A stretch of DNA of 64,000 nucleotides from Streptococcus cristatus ATCC 51100 (GTDB taxonomy: Bacteria; Bacillota; Bacilli; Lactobacillales; Streptococcaceae): NCBI RefSeq assembly GCF_011612585.1, contig NZ_CP050133.1, forward strand, positions 930,001 to 994,000, in the 5' to 3' direction. The notes beneath the pieces were generated by a model. That model was not told where the DNA came from. It was given only the letters and a program-made list of their open reading frames with translations, and searched no databases. Both the position numbers and the translations under genes were made by a program. Below are positions 20,783-29,412 of this stretch, piece by piece (position 1 is the first letter of the stretch; every line of letters begins with the position of its first letter).

Positions 20783-22065
20783 CCTCTCTTTTTTAGATAG
20801 TCTTTAAATTTTTCCAGATTTTCTTTTAAATCATCAAACTGTAGCTTAGCGTAGTGGTAGGGGCAGGTCTGAATGTAGCTGCTTTCAAAAAAGTCCAGCG
20901 GCAGCTTGCTATGTTTGAGGGAGCTGACGGAGGGAAGGGATTGGAGGTTAAAAATCACGCCATCTGTTGTCAACTGGTGGGGCAGAGGGAAATTAATAGA
21001 GTCCAAGAGGAATCGTGCCTTATTTTTTTCAGTTTCCAGTCGGTTAAGTAAGCCTAGACGATTCTTTTCAAACATCAGATTGTCAATGTAAAGGGAGAGA
21101 GCCTTTTGCATAATGAGGTTGCTGTCGTAGTCAACCGCTATTTTATAGGACAGAAAGGTTTCTCGAATCTGAGGTGGCAGAGCCAATGCTGTGATGCGTA
21201 GGGCAGGAAAGAGACTGGTAGAAAAAGACTTGATATAGAGGACATGTTGACTATTATCCAGATAGTGAAAAGGCAGTTCTCGCTTGCTATCAAAGTCAGC
21301 CAGATAGTCGTCCTCAACAATATAGACATCATAACGTTCAGCAAGGGCAAGGATTTCTTCCTTTTCCTGACGGCTGTAGGAATGTCCTAGTGGATAGTGA
21401 AAACGGGGAATCGTATAGAAAAACTTGATCCGCCTTGTTTGAAAAATCCTCTCTAACTCTTTCAGGTCAATCCCAGTCGGTTTACGTTCAATGGTCTCAT
21501 AAGGCAATTTCTGATTTAGCAGTAAATCATTGATTCGGTGGTAGGTTGGTTGCTCAACCAGAATGGTCTCTTTACCATTGGGGAAATCAATCTGGGAGAG
21601 AATGTAGAGGGCTTGTTGGGTACCGGAAGTCAGAATCAGATTGTCTGCAGAAGTGTAGACTGCGGAGTCCAAGAGCAAGCGCTGAACTGACTGTCGCAAC
21701 TCCTCCAGTCCTTCTTGTTGGGAATAGTAGTTGAAAAGATAGTTTTCCCGACCAATCAGTGTCTCATTGACACACAGGCGGAAGTCTTCATAGGCTTGGT
21801 GGCGGTCGTCTGTCACAGCCAGTTCGATATCTTCCTTTTTGTTTTGGTCATTTTCCAAGACATAGTAGCCACTCTTAGGTACAGCATAGATGTACTTCTG
21901 ATAACGAAGCTCAATCAAGGCCTTCTGAGCAGTATCCTTGCTGCAACGGTAGCGGTCTGCCAGTTTGCGGACGGAGGGAATCTTTTGACCCGTAGTAAGT
22001 CTTCCCTTATCAATATCCCTGATAATTTTATCCATGATGGTTTGGTATTTAGCTTTTGTTGCCAT
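20758..22065 (-). CDS. MocR/GntR-type regulator lacking the PLP-binding lysine
   Basis: A 435-residue fusion. Residues 1-70 are a GntR winged helix (KIPSVRKLADRYRCSKDTAQKAL); residues about 95-430 are a class I/II aminotransferase-like domain (LILTSGTQQALYILSQ, VEQPTYHRIND, YIVEDDYLADF). MocR proteins sense pyridoxal phosphate or amino-compound ligands through this domain. In the block usually read SFSKxLFPxLR the sequence is SFSTSLFPALR: the Schiff-base lysine position is Thr, so covalent PLP binding looks impossible. The last seven residues (GQKSVIR) and the stop lie inside the dispersed repeat copy 2. It sits alone, convergent with the ABC exporter; its target is unknown. The ATG follows AGGGGGACAGG. 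Confidence 0.82.
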   Translation of the reverse strand: MATKAKYQTIMDKIIRDIDKGRLTTGQKIPSVRKLADRYRCSKDTAQKALIELRYQKYIYAVPKSGYYVLENDQNKKEDIELAVTDDRHQAYEDFRLCVNETLIGRENYLFNYYSQQEGLEELRQSVQRLLLDSAVYTSADNLILTSGTQQALYILSQIDFPNGKETILVEQPTYHRINDLLLNQKLPYETIERKPTGIDLKELERIFQTRRIKFFYTIPRFHYPLGHSYSRQEKEEILALAERYDVYIVEDDYLADFDSKRELPFHYLDNSQHVLYIKSFSTSLFPALRITALALPPQIRETFLSYKIAVDYDSNLIMQKALSLYIDNLMFEKNRLGLLNRLETEKNKARFLLDSINFPLPHQLTTDGVIFNLQSLPSVSSLKHSKLPLDFFESSYIQTCPYHYAKLQFDDLKENLEKFKDYLKKRGGQKSVIR

Positions 22066-22144
22066 CCTGTCCCCCTACAGATTTCTTTCTCTTATTTTAC
22101 CCTATTTCTGGGAAGCTGACAAAGTTTCTTGTTCATTCAAAATA

Positions 22145-22182
22145 TAAAAACCAGCCTTGAATTTTCTTCAAAACTGGTTCAA
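22145..22182 (-). terminator. Terminator of the niaX-niaR operon
   Basis: On the minus strand AACCAG-TT-TTGAA, loop GAAAA, TTCAA-GG-CTGGTT is a stem with an internal loop, followed by TTTATATTTT. It lies about 25 bases beyond the niaR stop. Confidence 0.75.
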
Positions 22183-22203
22183 TCTAGAACATTTGCGCCG
22201 TGC

Positions 22204-22716
22204 CTATTCTTGCAGAAAGCCCAGTATCGCTAAGGCTTCCTCGATATAGTCTAAGTCCTGCTGAGAATCTGCCTCGATTAGATGGTAGTGGACTCCATTT
22301 GTTAGCTCGGATAAGGCACGAAAATCGCTCTCTGAGACTTGCTCTAAAAATTGCTGCACATCACGACGGCAGGTTAATTTCAGATAGGTCTGGATTTCCC
22401 CATAGACAGGATGCTCAATCATGATATTTTGCACTCGTCCGCCATTATCAACAATGGCCAAAAGTTCTGCTTCGATATCATCTGCCTTGTGTTTGAGTTT
22501 AAAAAGTCTGTGAAAATGAGCGGGCTGATTACTTTCTTTATAGAGATAGCCCCTATTGGTACTGATAATGGGAGTGCCATCGGCTCGCAGTAGGGCAATA
22601 TCCTGAACGATAATCTGACGAGTGACATGAAATTGTTCCGCCAAAAATTGTCCATTTAAAGGTTGTCGAGCTTCTTTTAAAAGCTCTAATAAATCATTTC
22701 TTCGTTTTTTTGTCAT
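22204..22716 (-). CDS. niaR: NiaR-type transcriptional repressor (niacin responsive)
   Basis: A cytosolic repressor of NAD precursor genes, 170 residues. An N-terminal HTH_11 winged helix (KRRNDLLELLKEARQPLNG, then VTRQIIVQDIALLRADG) is followed by a 3H domain with its metal-binding histidines in HFHRLFKLKH, EHPVYGEIQ and NGVHYHLIEA. NiaR binds nicotinic acid as co-repressor. It is the second gene after niaX, 38 bases downstream on the same strand, which fits autoregulated control of niacin uptake. The start is uncertain: a TTG at 22734 would add six residues; I chose the ATG at 22716, although neither has a strong Shine-Dalgarno site. Confidence 0.88.
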   Translation of the reverse strand: MTKKRRNDLLELLKEARQPLNGQFLAEQFHVTRQIIVQDIALLRADGTPIISTNRGYLYKESNQPAHFHRLFKLKHKADDIEAELLAIVDNGGRVQNIMIEHPVYGEIQTYLKLTCRRDVQQFLEQVSESDFRALSELTNGVHYHLIEADSQQDLDYIEEALAILGFLQE

Positions 22717-22754
22717 AACTTCATTGTAAATCAAATCTCTAGAAGATTCAAGCT

Positions 22755-23279
22755 TTAACGAATCTTTTTCAGAGCCTGATAGACAAATTTTGCAATGACA
22801 AAGTCCACCATGCTGTGAACAATTGTGCCAAATCCAACTAAACCGAAGAGGATATAGAAGGCATTCGCTGGATAGGCTGTCGTCGTATAAAAGAGAATGC
22901 AGACCACTACCTCACCAAAGGCATGAATCAGGGCCAGCACGAAATTAAAGATCCAAGCCTTTTTCTGACTGTCCAGTGTTTCAGGATGCTTTTGCAGATA
23001 AAGAGCTCCGATAGTACCGAAGAGTAGGTGAGACAGGGCTCTCAGGGTGATGATGAAAGGAAGACCGGACATGAAAAATCCGATGGTAGAGCCGAGAACG
23101 ACAATCACTGTCATGAGTGGTGAGATGAACATGGCCAGAAAGATTGCAACGTGGCTGGCTAAAGTGAAGGAAGCAGGCGGAATGACAATCTTAATCGGCA
23201 TGACTAGCGGGATAACGATGGCTAGGGCAGTCAAGAAAGCGGTCAGTGTCATAAACTGATTTTTGGATCTTGGTTTCAT
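22755..23279 (-). CDS. niaX: Niacin ECF transporter S component NiaX
   Basis: A 174-residue integral membrane protein with about six helices, the substrate-binding subunit of an energy-coupling factor transporter for niacin. Features: a basic N-terminus, then FMTLTAFLTALAIVIPLVMPIKIVIPP, the ALA-type helix SHVAIFLAMFISPLMTVIVVLGSTIGFFMSG, and a C-terminal VHSMVDFVIAKFVYQALKKIR. The shared ECF module (EcfA1/A2/T) is not in the window. Its pairing with niaR supports the niacin assignment. AAGGAG is placed well before the ATG, and a near-consensus promoter lies upstream. Confidence 0.88.
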   Translation of the reverse strand: MKPRSKNQFMTLTAFLTALAIVIPLVMPIKIVIPPASFTLASHVAIFLAMFISPLMTVIVVLGSTIGFFMSGLPFIITLRALSHLLFGTIGALYLQKHPETLDSQKKAWIFNFVLALIHAFGEVVVCILFYTTTAYPANAFYILFGLVGFGTIVHSMVDFVIAKFVYQALKKIR

Positions 23280-23300
23280 AATAAACTCCTTTTAACTTCT

Positions 23301-23343
23301 GTATATACACTAGAATAGTACATTGTTTTGACACAAAAGTCAA
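23301..23343 (-). promoter_or_regulatory. niaX promoter with possible NiaR operator
   Basis: On the minus strand TTGACT (23338-23343), a 17-base spacer and TACTAT (23315-23320). The perfect 8-base palindrome GTATATAC (23301-23308) lies just downstream of the -10 and is a candidate NiaR site; that is a guess. Confidence 0.7.
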
Positions 23344-23380
23344 GAAAGTTTTTTAAAAACAAGTGATTTTCTTTGCCCAT

Positions 23381-23409
23381 TTGTCAAATAAGATAAAATA
23401 TCGTATAAT
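23381..23409 (+). promoter_or_regulatory. yjdM promoter
   Basis: TTGTCA (23381-23386), 17 bases, TATAAT (23404-23409). The leader also has an imperfect 13-bp inverted repeat (about 23425-23464) around a T-rich loop. Confidence 0.75.
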
Positions 23410-23486
23410 AAGACGGTAAAATATGGCTGTCATTCGGTTCTTATTTTTTTCTGAATGTCTGCCCACTTATAAGGAGAAATGAATTA

Positions 23487-23825
23487 ATGAATAATTTACC
23501 AAATTGCCCAAAATGTAACTCAGAATACGTTTATGAAGATGGTGTCCTCTTGGTTTGTCCAGAATGTGCTTATGAATGGGATCCAGCAGAAGTTGCAGCA
23601 GGAGAAGCTGGTCCAGTAGCCATTGATGCGAACGGAAACCAGTTGGCTGATGGGGATACAGTTACCTTAATCAAGGACTTGAAAGTAAAGGGTGCTCCTA
23701 AGGATCTCAAACAAGGAACGCGCGTAAAAAATATCCGCATCGTCGAAGGCGACCACAATATTGACTGTAAGATTGACGGATTTGGCGCTATGAAGCTCAA
23801 GTCAGAATTTGTCAAGAAAATCTGA
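23487..23825 (+). CDS. yjdM: Zinc-ribbon protein of the YjdM/PhnA family
   Basis: A 112-residue cytosolic protein. The N-terminal zinc ribbon has Cys7, Cys10, Cys24 and Cys27 (CPKC and CPEC knuckles); the C-terminal PhnA domain (about 40-112) includes [23 protein letters not shown] and a final [10 protein letters not shown] strand, as in E. coli YjdM. The old name PhnA suggested phosphonate use, but no phosphonate role is established. It has its own strong promoter and AAGGAGAAATG start region, and the membrane protein gene follows after 8 bases, so the two are likely co-transcribed. Confidence 0.92.
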   Translation: MNNLPNCPKCNSEYVYEDGVLLVCPECAYEWDPAEVAAGEAGPVAIDANGNQLADGDTVTLIKDLKVKGAPKDLKQGTRVKNIRIVEGDHNIDCKIDGFGAMKLKSEFVKKI

Positions 23826-23833
23826 GAAGCGTT

Positions 23834-24460
23834 ATGAATAAAAAAGTAATTCTTTCTTATCGCCTTCTTCTTCTGGTTTTGGCTTTTGTAGGGGTCTATC
23901 TGGAAATTGCTAAACTTGGCGTGGGAATGCTGATGTACTACACGGTCTTGTCTAATCTTCTGGTTCTATTATTCACCGCCTATCTCATTTTTAGAATGTG
24001 GACGGACAATAACTGGGAGAGTTCCAAGCTGTTGCGCGTGAAGGGCGGTGTGACCATGTGTATCATGATTACCTGCGTGGTCTATCACTTGCTCCTAGCT
24101 CCGATTGCGACCGATTTTTATCGCTTAGAAAATTTCCTTTGCCATTACATTGTGCCTCTCATGTTTTTCTTTGATACTCTTGTATTTGATAAAACTCGGC
24201 AGTATCGTTGGTTTGATCCCATTTCTTGGACAAGTGTTCCGCTGATTTACATGATTTTTGCCCTTATTAACGGTTTTTTCTTGAAAATTGATATTCCCAA
24301 TGCTAAGGATAAACCCTTTCCCTACTTTTTCCTGAATGTCTATAAGCACGGTTGGCCTTATGTTATCAAGATGTGCTTGATTATCTTTGTGGCCTATCTA
24401 GTCTTCGGTTATATTTTTTACGGAATCAAATCTATCTCATTTTCAAAGAAGAAAACTTAG
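23834..24460 (+). CDS. Pr6Pr-family multi-pass membrane protein
   Basis: A 208-residue hydrophobic protein with about six membrane helices, beginning KKVILSYRLLLLVLAFVGVYLE and ending in a basic SFSKKKT tail. The pattern YYTVLSNLLVLLF, then VVYHLLLAP, then HYIVPLMFFFDTLVFD fits the Pr6Pr (FAR-17a/AIG1-like) family found in many lactic acid bacteria. Function is unknown; some relatives in eukaryotes are serine hydrolases of lipids. It is probably expressed from the yjdM promoter (8-base gap) and ends at a clear terminator. Confidence 0.75.
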   Translation: MNKKVILSYRLLLLVLAFVGVYLEIAKLGVGMLMYYTVLSNLLVLLFTAYLIFRMWTDNNWESSKLLRVKGGVTMCIMITCVVYHLLLAPIATDFYRLENFLCHYIVPLMFFFDTLVFDKTRQYRWFDPISWTSVPLIYMIFALINGFFLKIDIPNAKDKPFPYFFLNVYKHGWPYVIKMCLIIFVAYLVFGYIFYGIKSISFSKKKT

Positions 24461-24479
24461 ATTCTTATAATAGGAATAG

Positions 24480-24508
24480 AAAACAGATGTTCTCTGTTTT
24501 TTATTTTG
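24480..24508 (+). terminator. Terminator of the yjdM operon
   Basis: An 8-bp stem AAAACAGA / TCTGTTTT with a 5-base loop followed by a T-rich tract. Confidence 0.8.
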
Positions 24509-24553
24509 TTGAAATGGATTAGCAATTTATCGTAAAAAAAGTTTATTTTTTTC

Positions 24554-24582
24554 TTGAAATGGAATTGAAATTGTGGTATAGT
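24554..24582 (+). promoter_or_regulatory. Promoter of the pyr operon
   Basis: TTGAAA (24554-24559), 17 bases, TATAGT (24577-24582), with TGG extending the -10. Confidence 0.8.
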
Positions 24583-24600
24583 TATAAACAATTAAATAGT

Positions 24601-24725
24601 CCTTTAATTCTATCCAGAGAGATAGGCAAGGAGCAAAGTAAAAATGATAGGTGGAGTGTGACAAGTGCGTCTTGTTTCAGCCTGTCTCTATTTTCTGAGG
24701 TCTCCTTGCAAAAGGAGGCTTTTTT
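24601..24725 (+). promoter_or_regulatory. PyrR-dependent attenuator in the pyr leader
   Basis: All three parts of the classical switch are visible. The PyrR-binding hairpin is CTATC-CAGAGA-GATAG (24610-24625), with the conserved CNGNGA hexaloop and an outer CCTT/AAGG clamp. The antiterminator pairs GCAAGGAG (24626-24633) with CTCCTTGC (24702-24709), eight perfect base pairs. The terminator is GTCTCCTT-GCAA-AAGGAGGC (24700-24719) followed by six T. UMP-bound PyrR would stabilise the first hairpin, free the terminator and stop transcription ahead of pyrR-pyrP-pyrB. Confidence 0.92.
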
Positions 24726-24745
24726 AATGTTTTTAGGAGGTTTAG

Positions 24746-25273
24746 ATGAAGACAAAGGAAGTTGTCGATGAGATCACTATGAATCGTGCCATCACGCGAA
24801 TCACCTATGAAATCATCGAGCGCAACAAGGATTTAAGCCAAATCGTTTTGGCAGGCATTAAGACCAGAGGGGTTTTCATTGCCAAGCGGATCCAGCAACG
24901 ACTGGCTCAGCTTGAGAAAATTGAGATTCCAGTTTGCGAAGTGGATACAAAGCCCTTCCGAGACGATATCAAGGTCAAGGAAGACACGACAGTGATTCCA
25001 GTTGACATTACTGATCGTGAAGTGATTATCGTTGACGATGTGCTTTATACAGGTCGGACTATCCGCGCAGCCATTGATAATCTTGTCAGCAATGGGCGGC
25101 CATCACGTGTCAGCCTTGCTGTTCTAGTGGACCGCGGGCACCGTGAGTTGCCGATTCGGGCAGACTATGTTGGTAAAAATATTCCAACGAGCCACCTTGA
25201 AGAGATTATTGTTGAAATGACTGAAAAAGATGGTCAGGACCGAGTTCTGATTGTAGAGGAGGAGACAAGATGA
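24746..25273 (+). CDS. pyrR: PyrR, pyrimidine operon attenuator / uracil phosphoribosyltransferase
   Basis: A 175-residue cytosolic regulator of the phosphoribosyltransferase fold that binds the pyr leader RNA when charged with UMP and has secondary uracil phosphoribosyltransferase activity. The PRPP loop [19 protein letters not shown] is intact, as is the N-terminal [10 protein letters not shown] and the [15 protein letters not shown] block. AGGAGG at 24735-24740 sits five bases before the ATG. The stop overlaps the pyrP start by four bases. The attenuator directly upstream shows it controls its own operon. Confidence 0.97.
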   Translation: MKTKEVVDEITMNRAITRITYEIIERNKDLSQIVLAGIKTRGVFIAKRIQQRLAQLEKIEIPVCEVDTKPFRDDIKVKEDTTVIPVDITDREVIIVDDVLYTGRTIRAAIDNLVSNGRPSRVSLAVLVDRGHRELPIRADYVGKNIPTSHLEEIIVEMTEKDGQDRVLIVEEETR

Positions 25274-26550
25274 GTCAAGAAGTTAAATACGATGTCCATG
25301 ATATGCCAAAACCTGGCTTACTCTTAGGACTTTCATTCCAGCATTTATTCGCCATGTTTGGGGCGACAGTGTTGGTTCCGATTCTGGTGGGAATTGACCC
25401 AGCGGTAGCCCTGTTTTCAAGTGGTTTAGGAACGCTGGCCCACTTAACAGTGACCAAGTACAAAATCCCTGCTTATATGGGTTCCAGCTTTGCTTATATC
25501 GCTGCCATGCAAATCCTAATGAAGACAGATGGGATTGCTGCGGTTGCTCAAGGTGCCATCACAGGCGGTCTGGTCTACTTCATCGTGGCCCTCATCGTGA
25601 AATTCGCAGGAAACGCCTGGATTGATAAGATTTTGCCACCAGTAGTGGTAGGGCCTATCATCATGGTGATTGGTCTGAGTCTAGCGGGTACAGCCGTTGG
25701 CGATGTGATGTATAAGACCGTTGGAGACCAGAAGGTCTACGACATCACCTACTTTGCTATCGGGATGGTAACCCTTCTCTGTGTTATTCTCTTTAACATC
25801 TACGGTAAGAAAATCGTTGGTATTATTCCAGTTCTGCTGGGCTTGATTGTTGGCTATATCTTCGCTCTGATCGTCGGAGCAGTGACAGGTCAGGAGATTA
25901 TCTCTTTTGCTAACGTGACAAAAGCTTCTTGGTTCCATGTTCCGCCGATGAATCTTCCGTTTATAGATTATGATTTTAAATTGTATCCAAGTGCAATTCT
26001 AACAATGGCCCCGATTGCCTTTGTAACGATGACAGAGCACTTTGGGCATGTAATGGTTCTGAACAGCTTGACAGGCAAAGATTTCTTTAAAGAGCCTGGT
26101 TTGGATAAGACTTTAGCTGGAGATGGTCTGGCTCAGGTTATCGCGGGTATCTTTGGTGCTCCGCCAGTGACCAGCTACGGTGAAAATATCGGGGTTATGG
26201 CGCTCAATAAAATCTACAGTGTTTATGTGATTGCTGGTGCTGCTGTATTGGCGATTGTCATGAGTTTTGTTGGAAAAGTATCCGCCCTGCTCCAATCAAT
26301 TCCAAGTCCAGTTTTGGGAGGCATTTCCATCGCCCTCTTCGGGGTAATTGCTTCCAGCGGTTTGAAAATTCTGATTGAAGCGCAAACCAATTTTGACAAT
26401 AAAAAGAACCTGCTGATTGCCAGTGTCGTTCTGGTATCTGGTATCGGTGGTCTGACCCTGCAACTATCAGGTCTGCAAGTTTCAGGAGTTGCCTTGTCAA
26501 CTGTTCTCGGAATTGCCCTCTACCTCATCCTGCCAGAACCTAAAAATTAG
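25270..26550 (+). CDS. pyrP: Uracil permease (NCS2 family)
   Basis: A 426-residue nucleobase symporter with about 12-14 membrane segments. Family marks include [23 protein letters not shown] near the start, [32 protein letters not shown] with the substrate-contacting Glu, and [17 protein letters not shown] with the second conserved Glu. It imports uracil for salvage. It starts in an ATGA overlap with pyrR and so is translationally coupled. The 56-base gap to pyrB contains no terminator. Confidence 0.95.
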   Translation: MSQEVKYDVHDMPKPGLLLGLSFQHLFAMFGATVLVPILVGIDPAVALFSSGLGTLAHLTVTKYKIPAYMGSSFAYIAAMQILMKTDGIAAVAQGAITGGLVYFIVALIVKFAGNAWIDKILPPVVVGPIIMVIGLSLAGTAVGDVMYKTVGDQKVYDITYFAIGMVTLLCVILFNIYGKKIVGIIPVLLGLIVGYIFALIVGAVTGQEIISFANVTKASWFHVPPMNLPFIDYDFKLYPSAILTMAPIAFVTMTEHFGHVMVLNSLTGKDFFKEPGLDKTLAGDGLAQVIAGIFGAPPVTSYGENIGVMALNKIYSVYVIAGAAVLAIVMSFVGKVSALLQSIPSPVLGGISIALFGVIASSGLKILIEAQTNFDNKKNLLIASVVLVSGIGGLTLQLSGLQVSGVALSTVLGIALYLILPEPKN

Positions 26551-26606
26551 GCTGACGAGATTGCTACATTTGTCCAAAGTTTTTAATAAAAAAGGAGTAT
26601 AACATC

Positions 26607-27524
26607 ATGTCATCAAATCAAATCGCACTTAAAAATCTTGTATCTATGGAACACCTTACGAACGAAGAAGTAATGGCTTTGATCAAGCGCGGGATTGAAT
26701 TTAAAAACGGCGCAAAGGTTCATTATGATGAGCAGCATATCGTTGCAAATCTCTTCTTTGAATCTTCAACACGGACTCACAAGGCTTTTGAAGTAGCAGA
26801 ATTAAAACTTGGATGCGACCTGCTTGACTTTGATGTCAAGACAAGCTCAGTCAACAAGGGAGAAACCTTGTACGACACGATTTTGACTATGTCAGCTCTC
26901 GGTGTAGATGTCTGTGTCATCCGTCACCCTGAGGTCGATTACTATAAAGAATTGATCGAAAGCCCAACGATTACAACTTCTATCGTAAATGGTGGTGATG
27001 GCTCTGGTCAGCACCCAAGCCAAAGTTTGCTTGACTTGATGACAATTTACCAGGAATTCGGTCATTTTGATGGTTTGAAAGTAGCTATCGCTGGTGACCT
27101 TGATCACTCTCGTGTAGCCAAATCTAATATGCAAATCTTAAAACGTCTTGGTGCCGAGCTCTTCTTTGCTGGTCCAGATGAGTGGAGAAGTGCGGAATTT
27201 GCTGACTATGGTAAATTCGTAACGATTGACGAAGTGATTGACCAAGTGGATGTCATGATGTTCCTGCGCGTGCAGCATGAGCGCCATGACTACAACTCCA
27301 TTTTCTCTAAGGAGAATTATCATAAACTCCACGGTTTGACGCAAGAGCGTTATGATCGTATGAAGGATACCGCTATCTTGATGCACCCAGCGCCTGTTAA
27401 TCGCGATGTAGAAATTGCAGATCATTTGGTTGAGGCTCCAAAATCTCGAATTGTAGAACAAATGACAAATGGCGTCTTTGTCAGAATGGCAATCATTGAG
27501 GCTGTTCTCAAAGGACGAAACTAA
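26607..27524 (+). CDS. pyrB: Aspartate carbamoyltransferase catalytic subunit
   Basis: The 305-residue catalytic chain that joins carbamoyl phosphate and aspartate, the committed step of pyrimidine synthesis. The carbamoyl-phosphate loop is [15 protein letters not shown], followed by [13 protein letters not shown], then [13 protein letters not shown] and the final [14 protein letters not shown]. No pyrI regulatory chain is present, as in other Gram-positives. RBS AAAGGAG is placed normally. In many streptococci carA and carB follow; here a strong terminator and opposing genes follow, so carAB must lie elsewhere. Confidence 0.97.
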   Translation: MSSNQIALKNLVSMEHLTNEEVMALIKRGIEFKNGAKVHYDEQHIVANLFFESSTRTHKAFEVAELKLGCDLLDFDVKTSSVNKGETLYDTILTMSALGVDVCVIRHPEVDYYKELIESPTITTSIVNGGDGSGQHPSQSLLDLMTIYQEFGHFDGLKVAIAGDLDHSRVAKSNMQILKRLGAELFFAGPDEWRSAEFADYGKFVTIDEVIDQVDVMMFLRVQHERHDYNSIFSKENYHKLHGLTQERYDRMKDTAILMHPAPVNRDVEIADHLVEAPKSRIVEQMTNGVFVRMAIIEAVLKGRN

Positions 27525-27540
27525 TCTCAAATGTAGCTTT

Positions 27541-27583
27541 GGAGTAGGATTGGACTCTAGAAGGGTCTGTCTACTCCTTTTTT
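27541..27583 (+). terminator. Terminator of the pyr operon
   Basis: A long hairpin: outer GGAGTAG / CTACTCC and inner GACTCT-AGA-AGGGTC, followed by six T. Confidence 0.88.
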
Positions 27584-27626
27584 ATAACTTGACATTAAAG
27601 ACGGATAAAAGACAAATGTTAAACTA

Positions 27627-27667
27627 AAAAGAACTACTCGAAATCACTGTTTCTGAGTAGTTCTTTT
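27627..27667. terminator. Terminator of the nucleoside hydrolase operon
   Basis: An 11-bp perfect stem AAGAACTACTC / GAGTAGTTCTT; on the minus strand it is followed by TTTTTAGTTT, right after the S-component stop codon. Confidence 0.82.
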
Positions 27668-27670
27668 GAT

Positions 27671-28237
27671 TTATGCATTGCTGGATTTTGCAAAGATTCT
27701 TGGGATGACTTTTTTGAGTTGTGGGATGAAGACGAGGCTGACCCCAATAACGATGAGTCGGTCTGCATAGTCGGTCAGTGCTTGAACAATGATAGTGCTG
27801 GTGACCAGATCTAAGCCTAAGCCATGTAAACCTTGTACGATAATACTGGAACCACTCGGAGTGATTCCTTTGAAGACTATCACAGTGATCAGAGAGGCCA
27901 AAGCAGTAGCTGGTAGAGAGACTAGAACCGTTTTCCAGAGAAGGTTTAGTCTTGGTTTTGAATCAGAAGTGAAAAAGACTGAGACGAGCAGAGCCAAAAG
28001 AATGGCTACTGGAGAGAAATAAATAGCAGAAATGTCTGTTGTAAAGGCGCTAATAAGAGCACTAGCAACCGCAGTTCCTACTCCGAAAATAGGTCCTAAA
28101 ACGAGGCTGGCCAATATCGTTCCAAAAGTATCCAAATAAACAGGAAGTTTTAGAAAAAGTGCGATGTTGGCACCGATATAGTTTAGAGCGATGCAGATAG
28201 CTGTAAATGTAATGGTAAATGGTGTTATTTTTTTCAT
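27671..28237 (-). CDS. ECF transporter S component, substrate unassigned
   Basis: A 188-residue membrane protein with about six helices. KKITPFTITFTAICIALNYIGANIA, then LGPIFGVGTAVASALISAFTTD and a C-terminal DYADRLIVIG helix mark an energy-coupling-factor S component (membrane vitamin or metabolite binder that docks on the shared EcfA/EcfT module). The substrate cannot be read from the sequence. It follows a nucleoside hydrolase by four bases, so a nucleoside, a base or a metabolite made from one is the reasonable guess. The RBS AGGAT lies within the end of the upstream gene. Confidence 0.8.
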   Translation of the reverse strand: MKKITPFTITFTAICIALNYIGANIALFLKLPVYLDTFGTILASLVLGPIFGVGTAVASALISAFTTDISAIYFSPVAILLALLVSVFFTSDSKPRLNLLWKTVLVSLPATALASLITVIVFKGITPSGSSIIVQGLHGLGLDLVTSTIIVQALTDYADRLIVIGVSLVFIPQLKKVIPRIFAKSSNA

Positions 28238-28241
28238 AATT

Positions 28242-29219
28242 TTATCCTAAATTTAAAGTTTCTAGATCTTGGCAGATGATTTCCTTTGAAGTGTTGAGTA
28301 TCACGGAGAGAAAATCCTGAAAGAAGAGGTGGGTGTTTACTTGAGTCAGCACCTTAGCATTGGCTTGCTTACCATAAAAATGATAGGCATCAACTAGCGT
28401 TTGTCCCATGGCAATGCCTTCCGTTGCGAGATCGACGAAGGAGTCAAATCCTTGGCAAAGGTCTTCATGCAGAAAATGGGCAACGGCCAATGGATCGTTG
28501 ATGACACAGCCGATGATATGTTCATACTTCCAATGAAAATCCCAGTAAAAACGAGTGATTTTTTCGATAAAGTCAGCGACTTCAGGATTGATAAATCGCA
28601 TATATTCCAAGAGATTGGGCGTCAAGACAATCTTTCGCGTGACATCTAGACCGACCATTTCGATCTTCTTTCCAAGTTTTTCGTAGGTTTCTTGGGCTGC
28701 ATGCGGATCGCACCAGTAGTTGTATTCGGCCACGGGTGAACAGTTGCCGTGCGATTTGTAGCTGCCGCCCATACTGACAAATCGGTCTAGATGTTGCCCA
28801 AGGTTAGGATTTTTCCTAAGAGCCAAAGCAATATTGGTCAAAGGCCCCAGTGCAATGATGGAAGTATCACTATTTTTCTGGAAATAGTCTGCCAGAAAGT
28901 CATAAGCAGCTTTTGGCTGGGCTTGGGTGGAGCTGCATCTTGCTATTCCGCTTTCCCCCAATCCATCCATGCCGTGGGTATCCTGAGCGGAGACGAAATC
29001 ACGAACCAAGGGCTTGTCGGCTCCTGCATATACTGGAATATCTAGCCGATTCAGCCTTTCTAGGATTTTAAAGGCATTTTCAAGACCAAGTTCTACTGGG
29101 ACATTTCCAGCGACTATGGTCAAAGCCACGACCTCTAAATCAGGGTGTTGTAGGGCATAGAGCAGAGCTAGGCTGTCGTCTATGCCGGGATCGCAGTCAA
29201 TAATAACTTTTCTTTTCAT
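28242..29219 (-). CDS. Nucleoside hydrolase (IunH/RihB-like)
   Basis: A 325-residue calcium-dependent enzyme that hydrolyses the N-glycosidic bond of nucleosides to base and ribose. The N-terminal calcium-site signature DCDPGIDDSLALLYAL is perfect; also DTHGMDGLG, ALGPLTNIALAL and PVAEYNYWCDPHAA, the variant of the PxAEFNxxxDPxAA substrate loop. The substrate range (purine or pyrimidine) is not readable. AAGGAGG precedes the ATG. It is first in an operon with an ECF S component and is preceded by an unusually long leader. Confidence 0.92.
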   Translation of the reverse strand: MKRKVIIDCDPGIDDSLALLYALQHPDLEVVALTIVAGNVPVELGLENAFKILERLNRLDIPVYAGADKPLVRDFVSAQDTHGMDGLGESGIARCSSTQAQPKAAYDFLADYFQKNSDTSIIALGPLTNIALALRKNPNLGQHLDRFVSMGGSYKSHGNCSPVAEYNYWCDPHAAQETYEKLGKKIEMVGLDVTRKIVLTPNLLEYMRFINPEVADFIEKITRFYWDFHWKYEHIIGCVINDPLAVAHFLHEDLCQGFDSFVDLATEGIAMGQTLVDAYHFYGKQANAKVLTQVNTHLFFQDFLSVILNTSKEIICQDLETLNLG

Positions 29220-29406
29220 AGGTCCTCCTTTTGAGAAATAAAATAAGGCTGAAACCTCAGTCTCAACCTCTCAGTTAGTTCTGCCAAAGTGGCAGGACAC
29301 CAGAAAAAACTATGCGCAATTACATTACTTTAGAATATAAGGGTACTTAGTTTTTTATACTGGGAAGTTTGCGAACCAGTCCAAAACAAGTGTTTTGAAT
29401 TATGCA
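29220..29406 (-). other. Structured 5' leader RNA of the nucleoside hydrolase operon
   Basis: Between the promoter and the start codon lie about 187 bases without a gene. Read on the minus strand they hold a CAAAACA/TGTTTTG hairpin, an ACTGG/CCAGT hairpin, a perfect 9-bp pairing AAAAAACTA / TAGTTTTTT enclosing about 35 bases, CTGCCA-ctt-TGGCAG, and finally GGTTGAGAC-TGAG-GTTTCAGCC (9 bp with G-U pairs) followed by TTATTTTATTT. The last looks like an intrinsic terminator before the RBS. It does not match a riboswitch class I know. Confidence 0.5.
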
Positions 29407-29412
29407 TTTACT

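Noticed and set aside
29220..29406. A TPP or purine riboswitch in the nucleoside hydrolase leader (a CTGAGAGG stretch looked suggestive)
   Set aside because: The other conserved blocks of these classes are absent; only an unclassified structured leader is supported.
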